NCBI GenBank assembly: GCA_900769835.1
Contig: CAAGIE010000022.1
Location: 1-5,948 of the forward strand
Reading direction: 5' to 3'
Source: an uncultured Oscillospiraceae bacterium
GTDB lineage: Bacteria; Bacillota; Clostridia; Oscillospirales; Oscillospiraceae
Length of the DNA: 5,948 nucleotides
Shown here one piece after another: positions 1-5,905 of the stretch. A model generated the notes under the pieces. It was not told the DNA's origin, ran no database searches, and saw only the letters and a list, made by a program, of their open reading frames with translations. The translations under genes were made by a program, and so were the position numbers. Numbering within the stretch: position 1 is the stretch's first letter; each line of letters begins with the position of its first letter.

Positions 1-25
1 TAGGACACTCCCCCAGCCTTCGGCA

Positions 26-50
26 GCCCCCTCAGAGAGGGGGCGATTTT
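26..50 (+). terminator. Possible intrinsic terminator or repeat hairpin at left edge
   Basis: An 8-bp perfect stem (GCCCCCTC at 26-33 with GAGGGGGC at 37-44, loop AGA) is followed by GATTTTCT. Read on the plus strand this has the shape of a Rho-independent terminator for a gene that would end left of the window. The T run is short (four) and is offset two bases from the stem. The surrounding bases look like the dispersed intergenic repeats seen elsewhere in the window, so it may simply be part of a repeat element. Confidence 0.35.
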
Positions 51-58
51 CTGCGCCA

Positions 59-77
59 CTCGCAATGACAACGGAAA
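59..77 (+). repeat. Left copy of 19-base direct repeat CTCGCAATGACAACGGAAA
   Basis: These 19 bases recur exactly and in the same orientation at 5841-5859. In both places TGCGCCA lies upstream. In the right copy a 13-base stretch completing the CCAGTG/CACTGG hairpin lies between TGCGCCA and the repeat, whereas in the left copy the two abut. The reverse complement (TCATTGCGAG) resembles a family of short intergenic palindromic repeats common in Firmicutes genomes. That family assignment is from memory and was not searched. Confidence 0.75.
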
Positions 78-105
78 TTGTCAACTGTCAACTGTCAATT
101 GTCAA
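78..105 (-). repeat. Heptamer array, four TTGACAR units
   Basis: On the minus strand this reads TTGACAA, TTGACAG, TTGACAG, TTGACAA without interruption. It is the same 7-bp unit as the longer array at 5667-5715, here on the opposite strand. In both places the TTGACAR sense matches the direction of the nearest upstream gene. Each unit contains the sigma-A -35 consensus TTGACA. Confidence 0.8.
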
Positions 106-134
106 TTATACAGACCGATACCGAGCGGTGCCAA
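105..134 (-). promoter_or_regulatory. Leftward promoter-like sequence
   Basis: On the minus strand TTGGCA (134-129, five of six to the -35 consensus) is followed after 18 bp by a perfect TATAAT (110-105). The predicted start near position 98 lies inside the heptamer array, so transcription would run leftward out of the window through the repeat element. The last base of the -10 overlaps the first heptamer. It could instead be a chance match in repeat DNA, and no leftward gene is visible in the window. Confidence 0.35.
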
Positions 135-175
135 AAAGGAGTAGCGACAACCACTGCACCTTGCACGAATTGTCC

Positions 176-203
176 GCGGCGACTCGCCGCTGTCAATTGT
201 CTA
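176..203 (-). repeat. Two heptamers plus GC hairpin after the SLH gene
   Basis: Immediately after the stop of the minus-strand SLH gene the minus strand reads TAGACAA (203-197) and TTGACAG (196-190). A hairpin follows, with GCGGCG at 176-181 pairing CGCCGC at 185-190 (loop ACT), and then GGACAATT. The first heptamer gives an in-frame second stop (TGA-TAG). The hairpin has no T run behind it, so it is a poor terminator. It looks like a heptamer tract interrupted by a short GC palindrome. Confidence 0.5.
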
Positions 204-1361
204 TCACTTCCCCGCCAGGGCCAGCATACCCGGGGCGTTCACTGCCAGGTGCTTTACCTGATACAAAAACTTTGCCGCATCCCCACGGGTCAGCACCGTT
301 TCCGGCAGTTCCACACCGTTTTCCGCCATCACCGCCAGGGCTTCCTCCTCAACAGTGCCGGTGGCTTCCGTCTGCAGCGCCAGGGCATTTTGCACCATCA
401 CCGCCGCATCCGCCGCAGAAATGCTCTCGTCCCAATTCCAGTTTGCAGTGTCCACATCCGCAGTCAGACCGGCCCGCTCCGCCGCCGCCACATAGGGCTG
501 CAGCCAGCCGGGGACGTTGGCAGTGGTCTGCCCCTGGGGCTTGAGATCCAGGACTTTTGTCAGCATCGTAATAAACTCCCCGCGACTCATTTCCTTATCG
601 GGGAAAAAGCAGTCCATTCCCGCCACCTTTTCGCCGTCGAACAGACCGGAATTGCGCATCCATTCCGCTTCAAAGCGGCAGTCGAGCCCCACGGTGTCGC
701 TATACTGTCGGGCATCGGTGGGTTTTAAGATCTGCACCGTCACGGTGGCAGTGCGGGACACATTCCCCGCAGGGTCGGTGGCGGTATAGGTGAAGGAGTC
801 CACCCCCACCTTGTTCTTCCTGGGGGTATAAATAAATGTGCCGTCGGCTTTCAGTTCCACCTGCCCCCGCTTGGGCGCCCGCTGGAGGGTATAGGTCAGG
901 GTTTCCCCCTCCGGGTCGGTGGCTTTTAATTTCCCCTGATTGGGGAGATTTTTATAGGTTTCCATAGCACTGTCCACGGCTTCGGGGGCTTTGTCCTCCT
1001 TGCCGCGGATGGTGATGGTCATGGTTGCGGTCTTTTCCACCCGATCCTCATAGATGGGCAGGTAACTCACCTGCGCCACCGCATCTTCCCGGGTGCGCAA
1101 GGGGCGGAACGTCATCTGCTCCATTTGCTGAACCGTGAGGATATCCCCGGTGCGGATCACTCTTTGCCCCAGATACACCGTACCCTCCTCGGGCAGACCC
1201 GTGATGCAGACGCCTTTCAGCTCCTGGGCATCCACCGAAAAGTCCTGGGCGCCGAAGCAATAGGTGCTGTCGCAGTCCACCTCCGCCGCCAGCGCCACAC
1301 CGCCCACCGTCAGGGCGCAGGCGATCGCCGTGAACAGGGCGTATAATTTTATCTTTTTCAT
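204..1361 (-). CDS. Secreted Ig-like domain protein with SLH repeats
   Basis: Encodes 385 residues. A signal peptide (KK at 2-3, hydrophobic 6-24, probable cleavage in ALAA at 23-26) indicates export. Residues about 29-118 form a beta-rich domain (LPEEGTVYLGQ, then TATMTITIRGKED) that I do not assign to a named family. Residues about 126-211 are a bacterial Ig/cadherin-like domain, with DPEGETLTYTL, GTFIYTPRKNKVGVDSFTY and DPAGN followed by TATVTVQI. Residues about 225-372 resemble SLH repeats: FPDKEMSRGEFITMLTKVL, then VPGWLQPYVAAAERAGL, then a weak third ending LTRGDAAKFLYQV. SLH domains bind pyruvylated secondary wall polymers in known cases, so wall attachment is the likely role. The start is supported by AAGGAGG at 1373-1367, five bases upstream. 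The gene is divergent from recG, so it is probably separately transcribed. The mature part has cysteines at 30, 35, 52, 228 and 251. Ligand or substrate is unknown, and no enzyme motif is seen. Confidence 0.9.
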   Translation of the reverse strand: MKKIKLYALFTAIACALTVGGVALAAEVDCDSTYCFGAQDFSVDAQELKGVCITGLPEEGTVYLGQRVIRTGDILTVQQMEQMTFRPLRTREDAVAQVSYLPIYEDRVEKTATMTITIRGKEDKAPEAVDSAMETYKNLPNQGKLKATDPEGETLTYTLQRAPKRGQVELKADGTFIYTPRKNKVGVDSFTYTATDPAGNVSRTATVTVQILKPTDARQYSDTVGLDCRFEAEWMRNSGLFDGEKVAGMDCFFPDKEMSRGEFITMLTKVLDLKPQGQTTANVPGWLQPYVAAAERAGLTADVDTANWNWDESISAADAAVMVQNALALQTEATGTVEEEALAVMAENGVELPETVLTRGDAAKFLYQVKHLAVNAPGMLALAGK

Positions 1362-1420
1362 ATTGACCTCCTTATATTGTCCTGTGCCGGTATTGTTTGC
1401 ACAAGGGGGAAAAATATGCG

Positions 1421-1449
1421 TGGAAATTCCCCGCGGGATATGCTATGAT
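1421..1449 (+). promoter_or_regulatory. Candidate sigma-A promoter for recG operon
   Basis: TGGAAA (1421-1426, four of six to TTGACA) and TATGAT (1444-1449, five of six to TATAAT) are separated by exactly 17 bp. The -10 carries an extended TGn motif (1441-1443). The predicted start near 1456 leaves a very short leader before the AAGGAGG ribosome site at 1458-1464. An 8-bp palindrome CCCGCGGG (1430-1437) lies in the spacer. No other good promoter is seen before recG, nor between the three plus-strand genes. Confidence 0.5.
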
Positions 1450-1472
1450 AAAGAAAAAAGGAGGCGAGGCTT

Positions 1473-3515
1473 GTGGCGCGACTTTCTGACCCCATTACCA
1501 TATTAAAAGGCATCGGACCTGCCAAGCAAAAGCAGTTCGCCGCCTTGAACATCCATACTCTGGAAGATCTTATCTGCCATTTCCCCCGCTACTACGAGGA
1601 TCGCACCGTGTTGCGCACCATCGCAGAACTGGAAGCGGATGCGCCCGCCTGCTTTAAGGCGGTGGTGATGGGTTCCCCCCGCACCGCCAAGATCCGCAAG
1701 GGTCTGGATATGACCAAAATTCAGGTGGGTGACCACACCGCCCGTCTGACCATTACATTCTTTAACCAGAAGTACACCGCCGAGCAACTGCAATACGGTC
1801 AGGAGTATATTTTCTACGGCGCCGTCAACGGCGATTTCTCCGGCTACCAGATGACGAACCCCGTATTCGAAAAGCCCTCCGAAGCCCCCGTTGCCACCCG
1901 TCGGATCCTGCCGGTGTATCCCCTCACCGCGGGACTTTCCAACGCCGCGATGCTCAAGGCTATCCAGCAGGCGCTGGCCCTTTGCGACACCCCCGAGGAG
2001 ATCCTCCCTCCGGAAATTCGGGAGAAATACGGCATTCTGCCCGCCCGGGAGGCCTATTACGCCATCCATCAGCCCCAGAGTATGCGCCAGGCGGAGCTGG
2101 CGAAAAAGCGGCTGATCTTCGAGGAGTTTTTCCTGTTCTCCGCCGGTCTGTCCCTGATGCGGGCCGCCCGCAGCGGTAAGACCGCCCGCCCCTATAAAAA
2201 TGTAGACCTTGCCGCCTTTCTGAAGGAACTGCCCTTCTCCCTGACGGATGCCCAGATGCGGGCCATCGGAGAAATTCGGGCGGATCTGCAAAAGGGTGCG
2301 CCTATGAACCGACTGGTGCAGGGCGATGTGGGCAGCGGCAAGACCATGGTTGCCGCCGCGGCGGCATATCTTGCCATCCAAAACGGTCAGCAGGCCGCCA
2401 TGATGGCACCCACGGAAATTCTTGCGGAGCAGCATCTGCGCTCCTTCCAAAAACTCTTTGCCCCTCTGGGCATCTCCACGGTGCTCCTCACCGGCGCGAT
2501 GACCCAAAAGCAAAAGACCCTGGCGCGGGAGGCCATTGAGAACGGCACCGCCCAAATGATCATCGGCACCCACGCACTCCTTTCCGACACCACCGTGTTC
2601 CGGGATCTGGGTCTGGTGGTCACCGACGAGCAGCACCGCTTCGGTGTCGCCCAACGGTCGAAACTCTCGGAAAAAGGTCACGACCCCCATCTCCTCGTCA
2701 TGTCCGCCACCCCCATCCCCCGCACGTTGGCGCTTTTGATGTATGGCGATCTGGATCTTTCCATCATTGACGAACTGCCCCCCGGTCGGGAGCCGGTGGA
2801 CACCTTCTGCGTGGGCGAGGACTACCGCCCCCGGATCAACGCATTTATCCGCAAGCAGGTCACGGAGGGACATCAGTGCTTCGTGGTCTGCCCCGCGGTG
2901 GAGGAATCTCTGGATATGAAAGCCGCCACGGTTTGGGCGGAAACCCTGCAAAAAACGGTGTTCCCCGACCTGCGGGTGGCGCTGCTCCACGGCCAGATGA
3001 AGGGCGGGGAAAAGGATGCCGTAATGGCAGATTTTGCCGCAGGAAACGCAGATGTTCTGGTTGCCACCACCGTGATCGAGGTGGGTGTGGACGTGCCCAA
3101 CGCCACCCTGATGGTGGTGGAGGATGCCGACCGGTTTGGTCTTTCCCAACTCCATCAGTTGCGGGGTCGTGTGGGTCGCGGCAAAGCGAAAAGTTACTGC
3201 ATCCTCACCTCCCAGAGCAAAAACGCAGACACGGGTCGCCGCCTGAAAGCCCTCTGCAAAACCAACGACGGCTTCAAAATTGCAGAGGAAGATCTTGCCA
3301 TCCGCGGCCCCGGCGACTTTTTCGGCAGTCGGCAGTCCGGTCTGCCCACTTTCCGGGTGGCCAATCTCAGTCTGGATCTCCAGACCCTGAAGCAGGCCCA
3401 GGAGGCATCCGCCCGCTGGATCGACACCCGCGGCACCGAGGACTCTCCCGAGGCCACCGCTCTGCGCAAGCACATTATAAAACTTTTCCGCCAGACCGGC
3501 ACCACGATGAATTAA
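1473..3515 (+). CDS. recG: ATP-dependent DNA helicase RecG
   Basis: A 680-residue superfamily 2 helicase, full length for the family (about 680-690). RecG remodels stalled replication forks and drives branch migration of Holliday junctions and D-loops in the cytoplasm. A helix-hairpin-helix-like ILKGIGPAKQKQF sits at residues 10-22. The OB-fold wedge domain follows (about 55-150). The motor carries Walker A GDVGSGKT (284-291), motif Ia APTEILAEQH (312-321), the DEQH box (385-388), SATPIPRT (411-418), TTVIEVGVDVPNA (532-544) and motif VI QLRGRVGRG (562-570). The C-terminal TRG region is intact (DGFKIAEEDLAIRGPGDFFG, 599-618). The start is GTG, chosen because AAGGAGG lies eight bases upstream and the protein then begins at the usual family position. 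It is divergent from the SLH gene and 13 bp ahead of the first lipoprotein gene, whose ribosome site overlaps the recG stop codon. No truncation or missing motif is seen. Confidence 0.98.
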   Translation: MARLSDPITILKGIGPAKQKQFAALNIHTLEDLICHFPRYYEDRTVLRTIAELEADAPACFKAVVMGSPRTAKIRKGLDMTKIQVGDHTARLTITFFNQKYTAEQLQYGQEYIFYGAVNGDFSGYQMTNPVFEKPSEAPVATRRILPVYPLTAGLSNAAMLKAIQQALALCDTPEEILPPEIREKYGILPAREAYYAIHQPQSMRQAELAKKRLIFEEFFLFSAGLSLMRAARSGKTARPYKNVDLAAFLKELPFSLTDAQMRAIGEIRADLQKGAPMNRLVQGDVGSGKTMVAAAAAYLAIQNGQQAAMMAPTEILAEQHLRSFQKLFAPLGISTVLLTGAMTQKQKTLAREAIENGTAQMIIGTHALLSDTTVFRDLGLVVTDEQHRFGVAQRSKLSEKGHDPHLLVMSATPIPRTLALLMYGDLDLSIIDELPPGREPVDTFCVGEDYRPRINAFIRKQVTEGHQCFVVCPAVEESLDMKAATVWAETLQKTVFPDLRVALLHGQMKGGEKDAVMADFAAGNADVLVATTVIEVGVDVPNATLMVVEDADRFGLSQLHQLRGRVGRGKAKSYCILTSQSKNADTGRRLKALCKTNDGFKIAEEDLAIRGPGDFFGSRQSGLPTFRVANLSLDLQTLKQAQEASARWIDTRGTEDSPEATALRKHIIKLFRQTGTTMN

Positions 3516-3528
3516 AGGTGAACGCACT

Positions 3529-4449
3529 ATGAAAAAACTTATAACCATCCTGCTTTCTGCGGCGCTGCTGTTTTCCCTGAGCGCCTGCAAAAAGAAAATT
3601 CCCGAGGGGCATCAGTCTGTGGCGGTGGTGTCCCAGCGGGTGATCTATGGCGCCGGCGGCGGTGTGAAGACCCGCATCCAGTACACCTACGGTGACAACG
3701 GTATGCTGGCAAAGGAAGTCTGCACCGAGTATGACAGCCTGGGCGAAGAAGACACCCGCACCGAACGCACCTACAACGAAAAGGGTCACGAGATCCTGTG
3801 CGAGATCTACAGTCTGGGGGAACTGGACGAGAGCCTGCGCACCGAGTATGCGTATGACGACCGGGGTCGGGTAGTGAAAACGACCCGATATGACGCCTTC
3901 GATGAAGTCACCTCCACCGAGGAAAACACCTACAAAAACGGCAACCTGGTAAAGCAGGTGGTGTATGACGAGTTTGGTGACGTCGCCTGCACCCGCACCT
4001 GCGAATATAACGAAAACAACCAACTGACTCAGGAGGAAGAACGGGACGGCTACGGCGACCTGGCAGGTATCACCCAGTACACCTACGAAAACGGCAATCT
4101 GGTGCTGATCGTGGGCTTCGACGAATTCAACGAGGAGTACTTCCGCTCCACCCTCACCTATGACGATGCAGGCCGACTGATCGCAATGGAAGACGGCGAA
4201 GGAGCATCCCGCTATGAGTATCGCTACGACAAAAACGGCAACCGCACCGACATCATCCTCTTCGAGGACGGAGAGGAATACACCAGAACCTCCTGCGAAT
4301 ACGACAAAGACGGCAACCTGAAAAAAGTGAACTATCTGTACTACGACGAACTGGGCGGCTGGGAGGAATACAGTTTTACCTCTGTGGTCGTTCCCGACGA
4401 ACTGGTATCTGCCCTGCAGGAAGCGCAGAAAGCGCTCCTGCCCCAATAA
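3529..4449 (+). CDS. YD-repeat-like lipoprotein A
   Basis: Encodes 306 residues. The signal peptide ends in a lipobox LSAC (17-20), so Cys20 should be lipidated and the protein tethered to the outer face of the membrane. The rest is nine tandem units, each opening with a Y-[DN]-x-x-G-like motif, at Tyr54, 82, 109, 135, 160, 186, 211, 233 and 258 (spacing 22-28, mostly 25-26). Each unit continues with a hydrophobic pair and a second aromatic-acidic turn. This resembles RHS/YD repeats of secreted beta-solenoid or barrel proteins, but there is no RHS core and no toxin domain. The chain is strongly acidic. A short C-terminal cap (about 280-306) matches that of the following gene. Five cysteines remain after the lipobox (65, 91, 154, 158, 256). 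The ATG is preceded by AAAGGTG at 3514-3520, which overlaps the recG stop and suggests coupling. Function is unknown; surface binding or scaffolding is a guess. Confidence 0.88.
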   Translation: MKKLITILLSAALLFSLSACKKKIPEGHQSVAVVSQRVIYGAGGGVKTRIQYTYGDNGMLAKEVCTEYDSLGEEDTRTERTYNEKGHEILCEIYSLGELDESLRTEYAYDDRGRVVKTTRYDAFDEVTSTEENTYKNGNLVKQVVYDEFGDVACTRTCEYNENNQLTQEEERDGYGDLAGITQYTYENGNLVLIVGFDEFNEEYFRSTLTYDDAGRLIAMEDGEGASRYEYRYDKNGNRTDIILFEDGEEYTRTSCEYDKDGNLKKVNYLYYDELGGWEEYSFTSVVVPDELVSALQEAQKALLPQ

Positions 4450-4456
4450 AAGGCGG
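4449..4456 (+). promoter_or_regulatory. Ribosome binding site fixing a TTG start
   Basis: AAAGGCGG lies eight bases before TTG at 4465. An in-frame GTG at 4456 is the last base of this site plus the next two, so it cannot be served by it. Starting at TTG gives MKKIIAFLLL and places the lipobox cysteine at residue 20, exactly as in the upstream paralogue. The site overlaps the last base of the previous gene's stop codon. Confidence 0.75.
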
Positions 4457-4464
4457 TGTTCTTT

Positions 4465-5670
4465 TTGAAGAAAATAATTGCATTTTTACTGCTGGCGGCT
4501 ATGATTTTCACCCTTTGCGCTTGCAAAAAGTCTGAAAACAGCCCCACAGAGCCGGAAGCCACCACTGCCCCCGAGGAAACCGTGCCGGAGCAGGTGTGGT
4601 TGCTGACGGAGAAAACCGTTTTCTTCCCCAACGGCAACCCCTCCACCCTCATCACCCGGGGCTACAACGAAAAGGGCGACGTGGTGGAATATGAGGTGGT
4701 GGAATACGAATTCACCGGAGAGGAATATTCCCGCACCCGCTACACCTACAACGAAAAGGGCGATGTGACCGAATACACCTACACCGAAATGGGCGAGGTG
4801 CAGGTGTTTGAAAAGTACACCTATGTATACGACGGCGACAAAATCACCGAAAAAGCCCGCCTGGATGCAGACGGCGCGCAGGTTTGGCGCCGCACCTATT
4901 CTTATAACGCAGACAATAAGCCCCTGCAGGTACTGTACTATGACAGCGAAAATGTCCTTGCCACCACCACCGACTACTCCTATGACGAGAGCGGTGCGCT
5001 GACACTGACCCTGGAATACACCCCCCTGGAAATGGAAATTTCCCGCTACGAGTATCGCTACAACGATGCGGGAAAACTGTTGTGGGAGGCCTATTATGAG
5101 TCCGGTGTACCGGTGTTCTCCGACGAATTCACCTATGACGAAAAGGGTAACGCAGTGGAGGTGATCCACTTTGAGGCCTGGGACGAGTCCACTACCCGCT
5201 CGGTCTATGAATACGACGACCGGGGCCGGCAGGTAAAGCACCTGCGGTACAACGAAAACGAGGAGCAGGAGTACCATTCGGAGGATACCTACGACGAAAT
5301 GGGTAACCTCTTGGTGCACACGGAGTTCAACGACCTGGGCGAGGAAACCAGCGCCCACTACACCATTTATGACGAGGACGGTAATCTGGCGGTGGAGATC
5401 TACACCTATTGGGAAGAGGAAACCACCCGCTACACTCGTAAGTACGACAACGGCAGACTCACCAAAAAACTCTCCTACTACAAGGGAGAACTGGACATCA
5501 CCACCACCTACACCTACGACGAAAACGGCAACTGCATTTCCGCCACCGATGTGGATAACTACGGGAACACCACCGGCTGGACGACCTGCGCTTTTGTGCC
5601 CATCGAAGCCGACGGCGAACGAGCCGCCGCCCTCCGGGCAGAACAAGAAGCCCTGCTGATTGATCGTTGA
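4465..5670 (+). CDS. YD-repeat-like lipoprotein B (paralogue of A)
   Basis: Encodes 401 residues from TTG (a GTG nine bases upstream would add three). The signal peptide ends in lipobox LCAC (17-20), so lipidation at Cys20 is expected. A Pro/Thr/Glu-rich linker (about 23-43), absent from lipoprotein A, would lift the rest off the membrane. Twelve tandem units of 24-28 residues begin at Tyr67, 95, 122, 147, 173, 199, 224, 250, 276, 302, 327 and 351, typically Y-[DN]-E-x-G-[ND]-[LV]. They resemble YD/RHS repeats without an RHS core or toxin. N-terminal (EKTVFFPNGNPSTLITRGY) and C-terminal (TTCAFVPIEADGER...EALL) caps align with those of lipoprotein A, and SRYEYRY and YDDRGR occur in both, so the two arose by duplication. 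Outside the signal only Cys357 and Cys375 are present. The stop codon TGA lies inside the first heptamer of the following repeat array. Function is unknown. Confidence 0.87.
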   Translation: MKKIIAFLLLAAMIFTLCACKKSENSPTEPEATTAPEETVPEQVWLLTEKTVFFPNGNPSTLITRGYNEKGDVVEYEVVEYEFTGEEYSRTRYTYNEKGDVTEYTYTEMGEVQVFEKYTYVYDGDKITEKARLDADGAQVWRRTYSYNADNKPLQVLYYDSENVLATTTDYSYDESGALTLTLEYTPLEMEISRYEYRYNDAGKLLWEAYYESGVPVFSDEFTYDEKGNAVEVIHFEAWDESTTRSVYEYDDRGRQVKHLRYNENEEQEYHSEDTYDEMGNLLVHTEFNDLGEETSAHYTIYDEDGNLAVEIYTYWEEETTRYTRKYDNGRLTKKLSYYKGELDITTTYTYDENGNCISATDVDNYGNTTGWTTCAFVPIEADGERAAALRAEQEALLIDR

Positions 5671-5715
5671 CAGTTGACAATGGACAATTGACAGTTGACA
5701 ATTGACAATGGACAA
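5667..5715 (+). repeat. Heptamer array, seven TTGACAR/TGGACAA units
   Basis: Seven unbroken 7-bp units start at 5667, 5674, 5681, 5688, 5695, 5702 and 5709: TTGACAG, TTGACAA, TGGACAA, TTGACAG, TTGACAA, TTGACAA, TGGACAA. The order suggests a larger module (G, A, TGG) that was itself copied. The first unit overlaps the end of lipoprotein B and provides its TGA stop. The array has no spacers, so it is not CRISPR-like. Confidence 0.9.
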
Positions 5716-5721
5716 TTAAAT

Positions 5722-5749
5722 GTAGGGGGCGGCGACCCGACGCCCCTAC
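5722..5749 (+). repeat. GC-rich hairpin after the heptamer array
   Basis: GTAGGGG (5722-5728) pairs with CCCCTAC (5743-5749). One bulged G and two further pairs (CG/CG) extend it, leaving a loop of about nine bases. It follows the array after only TTAAAT. No T run follows on the plus strand, so it is not a canonical terminator, although it could still slow transcription or protect the 3' end of the lipoprotein mRNA. It looks like part of the composite intergenic repeat. Confidence 0.5.
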
Positions 5750-5767
5750 GAGGATGAGAATATCCTT

Positions 5768-5859
5768 GAGATTGCCAGGAGGTGAATTGCCCCAACGGGG
5801 CAAGAGAGGCCACCCTGGGGTGCGCCAGTGTGCGCACTGGCTCGCAATGACAACGGAAA
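5768..5859. repeat. Composite palindromic intergenic element, right copy
   Basis: The element begins GAGATTGCCA and ends with the 19-base repeat shared with 59-77 (here 5841-5859). It contains two perfect 7-bp stems: TTGCCCC/GGGGCAA (5787-5793 with 5797-5803, loop AAC) and GCCAGTG/CACTGGC (5824-5830 with 5835-5841, loop TGCG). A minor CACC/GGTG stem lies between them (5811-5814 with 5819-5822). ATTGC at 5771-5775 and GCAAT at 5844-5848 form its outer inverted pair. There is no transposase and no credible protein, so it fits a small non-autonomous or REP-like element. Confidence 0.6.
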
Positions 5860-5905
5860 ACGATACAATGCACACCATATGGCACTCCCGTTTCCTACTG
5901 GTTGG

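Noticed and set aside
65..728. Plus-strand frames across the end of the SLH gene
   Set aside because: They begin in the repeat DNA and run antisense through the SLH gene. They are proline- and histidine-rich low-complexity products with no ribosome site.
1503..3590. A 695-codon open frame antisense to recG
   Set aside because: It mirrors recG over almost its whole length, has no ribosome site, and its His/Gly-rich translation resembles no family. Long antisense frames arise from the GC-biased codon use here. RecG with all its motifs is the real gene.
3529..5670. RHS or polymorphic toxin system
   Set aside because: The repeats resemble YD units, but there is no RHS core motif, no C-terminal toxin, no immunity gene and no delivery signal beyond a lipobox.
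4486..5715. Long antisense frames over the lipoproteins (4486-5715 and 3475-4446, minus)
   Set aside because: Translations are Val/Gly/Phe-rich complements of the acidic Tyr/Asp repeats, and the periodicity is inherited from the plus-strand genes. No start signals are present.
5667..5715. CRISPR array
   Set aside because: The 7-bp units are contiguous with no spacers, and no cas gene is present.
5722..5749. Intrinsic terminator of the operon
   Set aside because: The stem is good but is followed by GAGGATGAG rather than a T run, so it does not meet the usual pattern.
59..5859. Insertion sequence or transposon spanning the window
   Set aside because: No transposase or integrase is encoded. 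The 19-base matches are direct, not inverted, and the interior includes a housekeeping gene.
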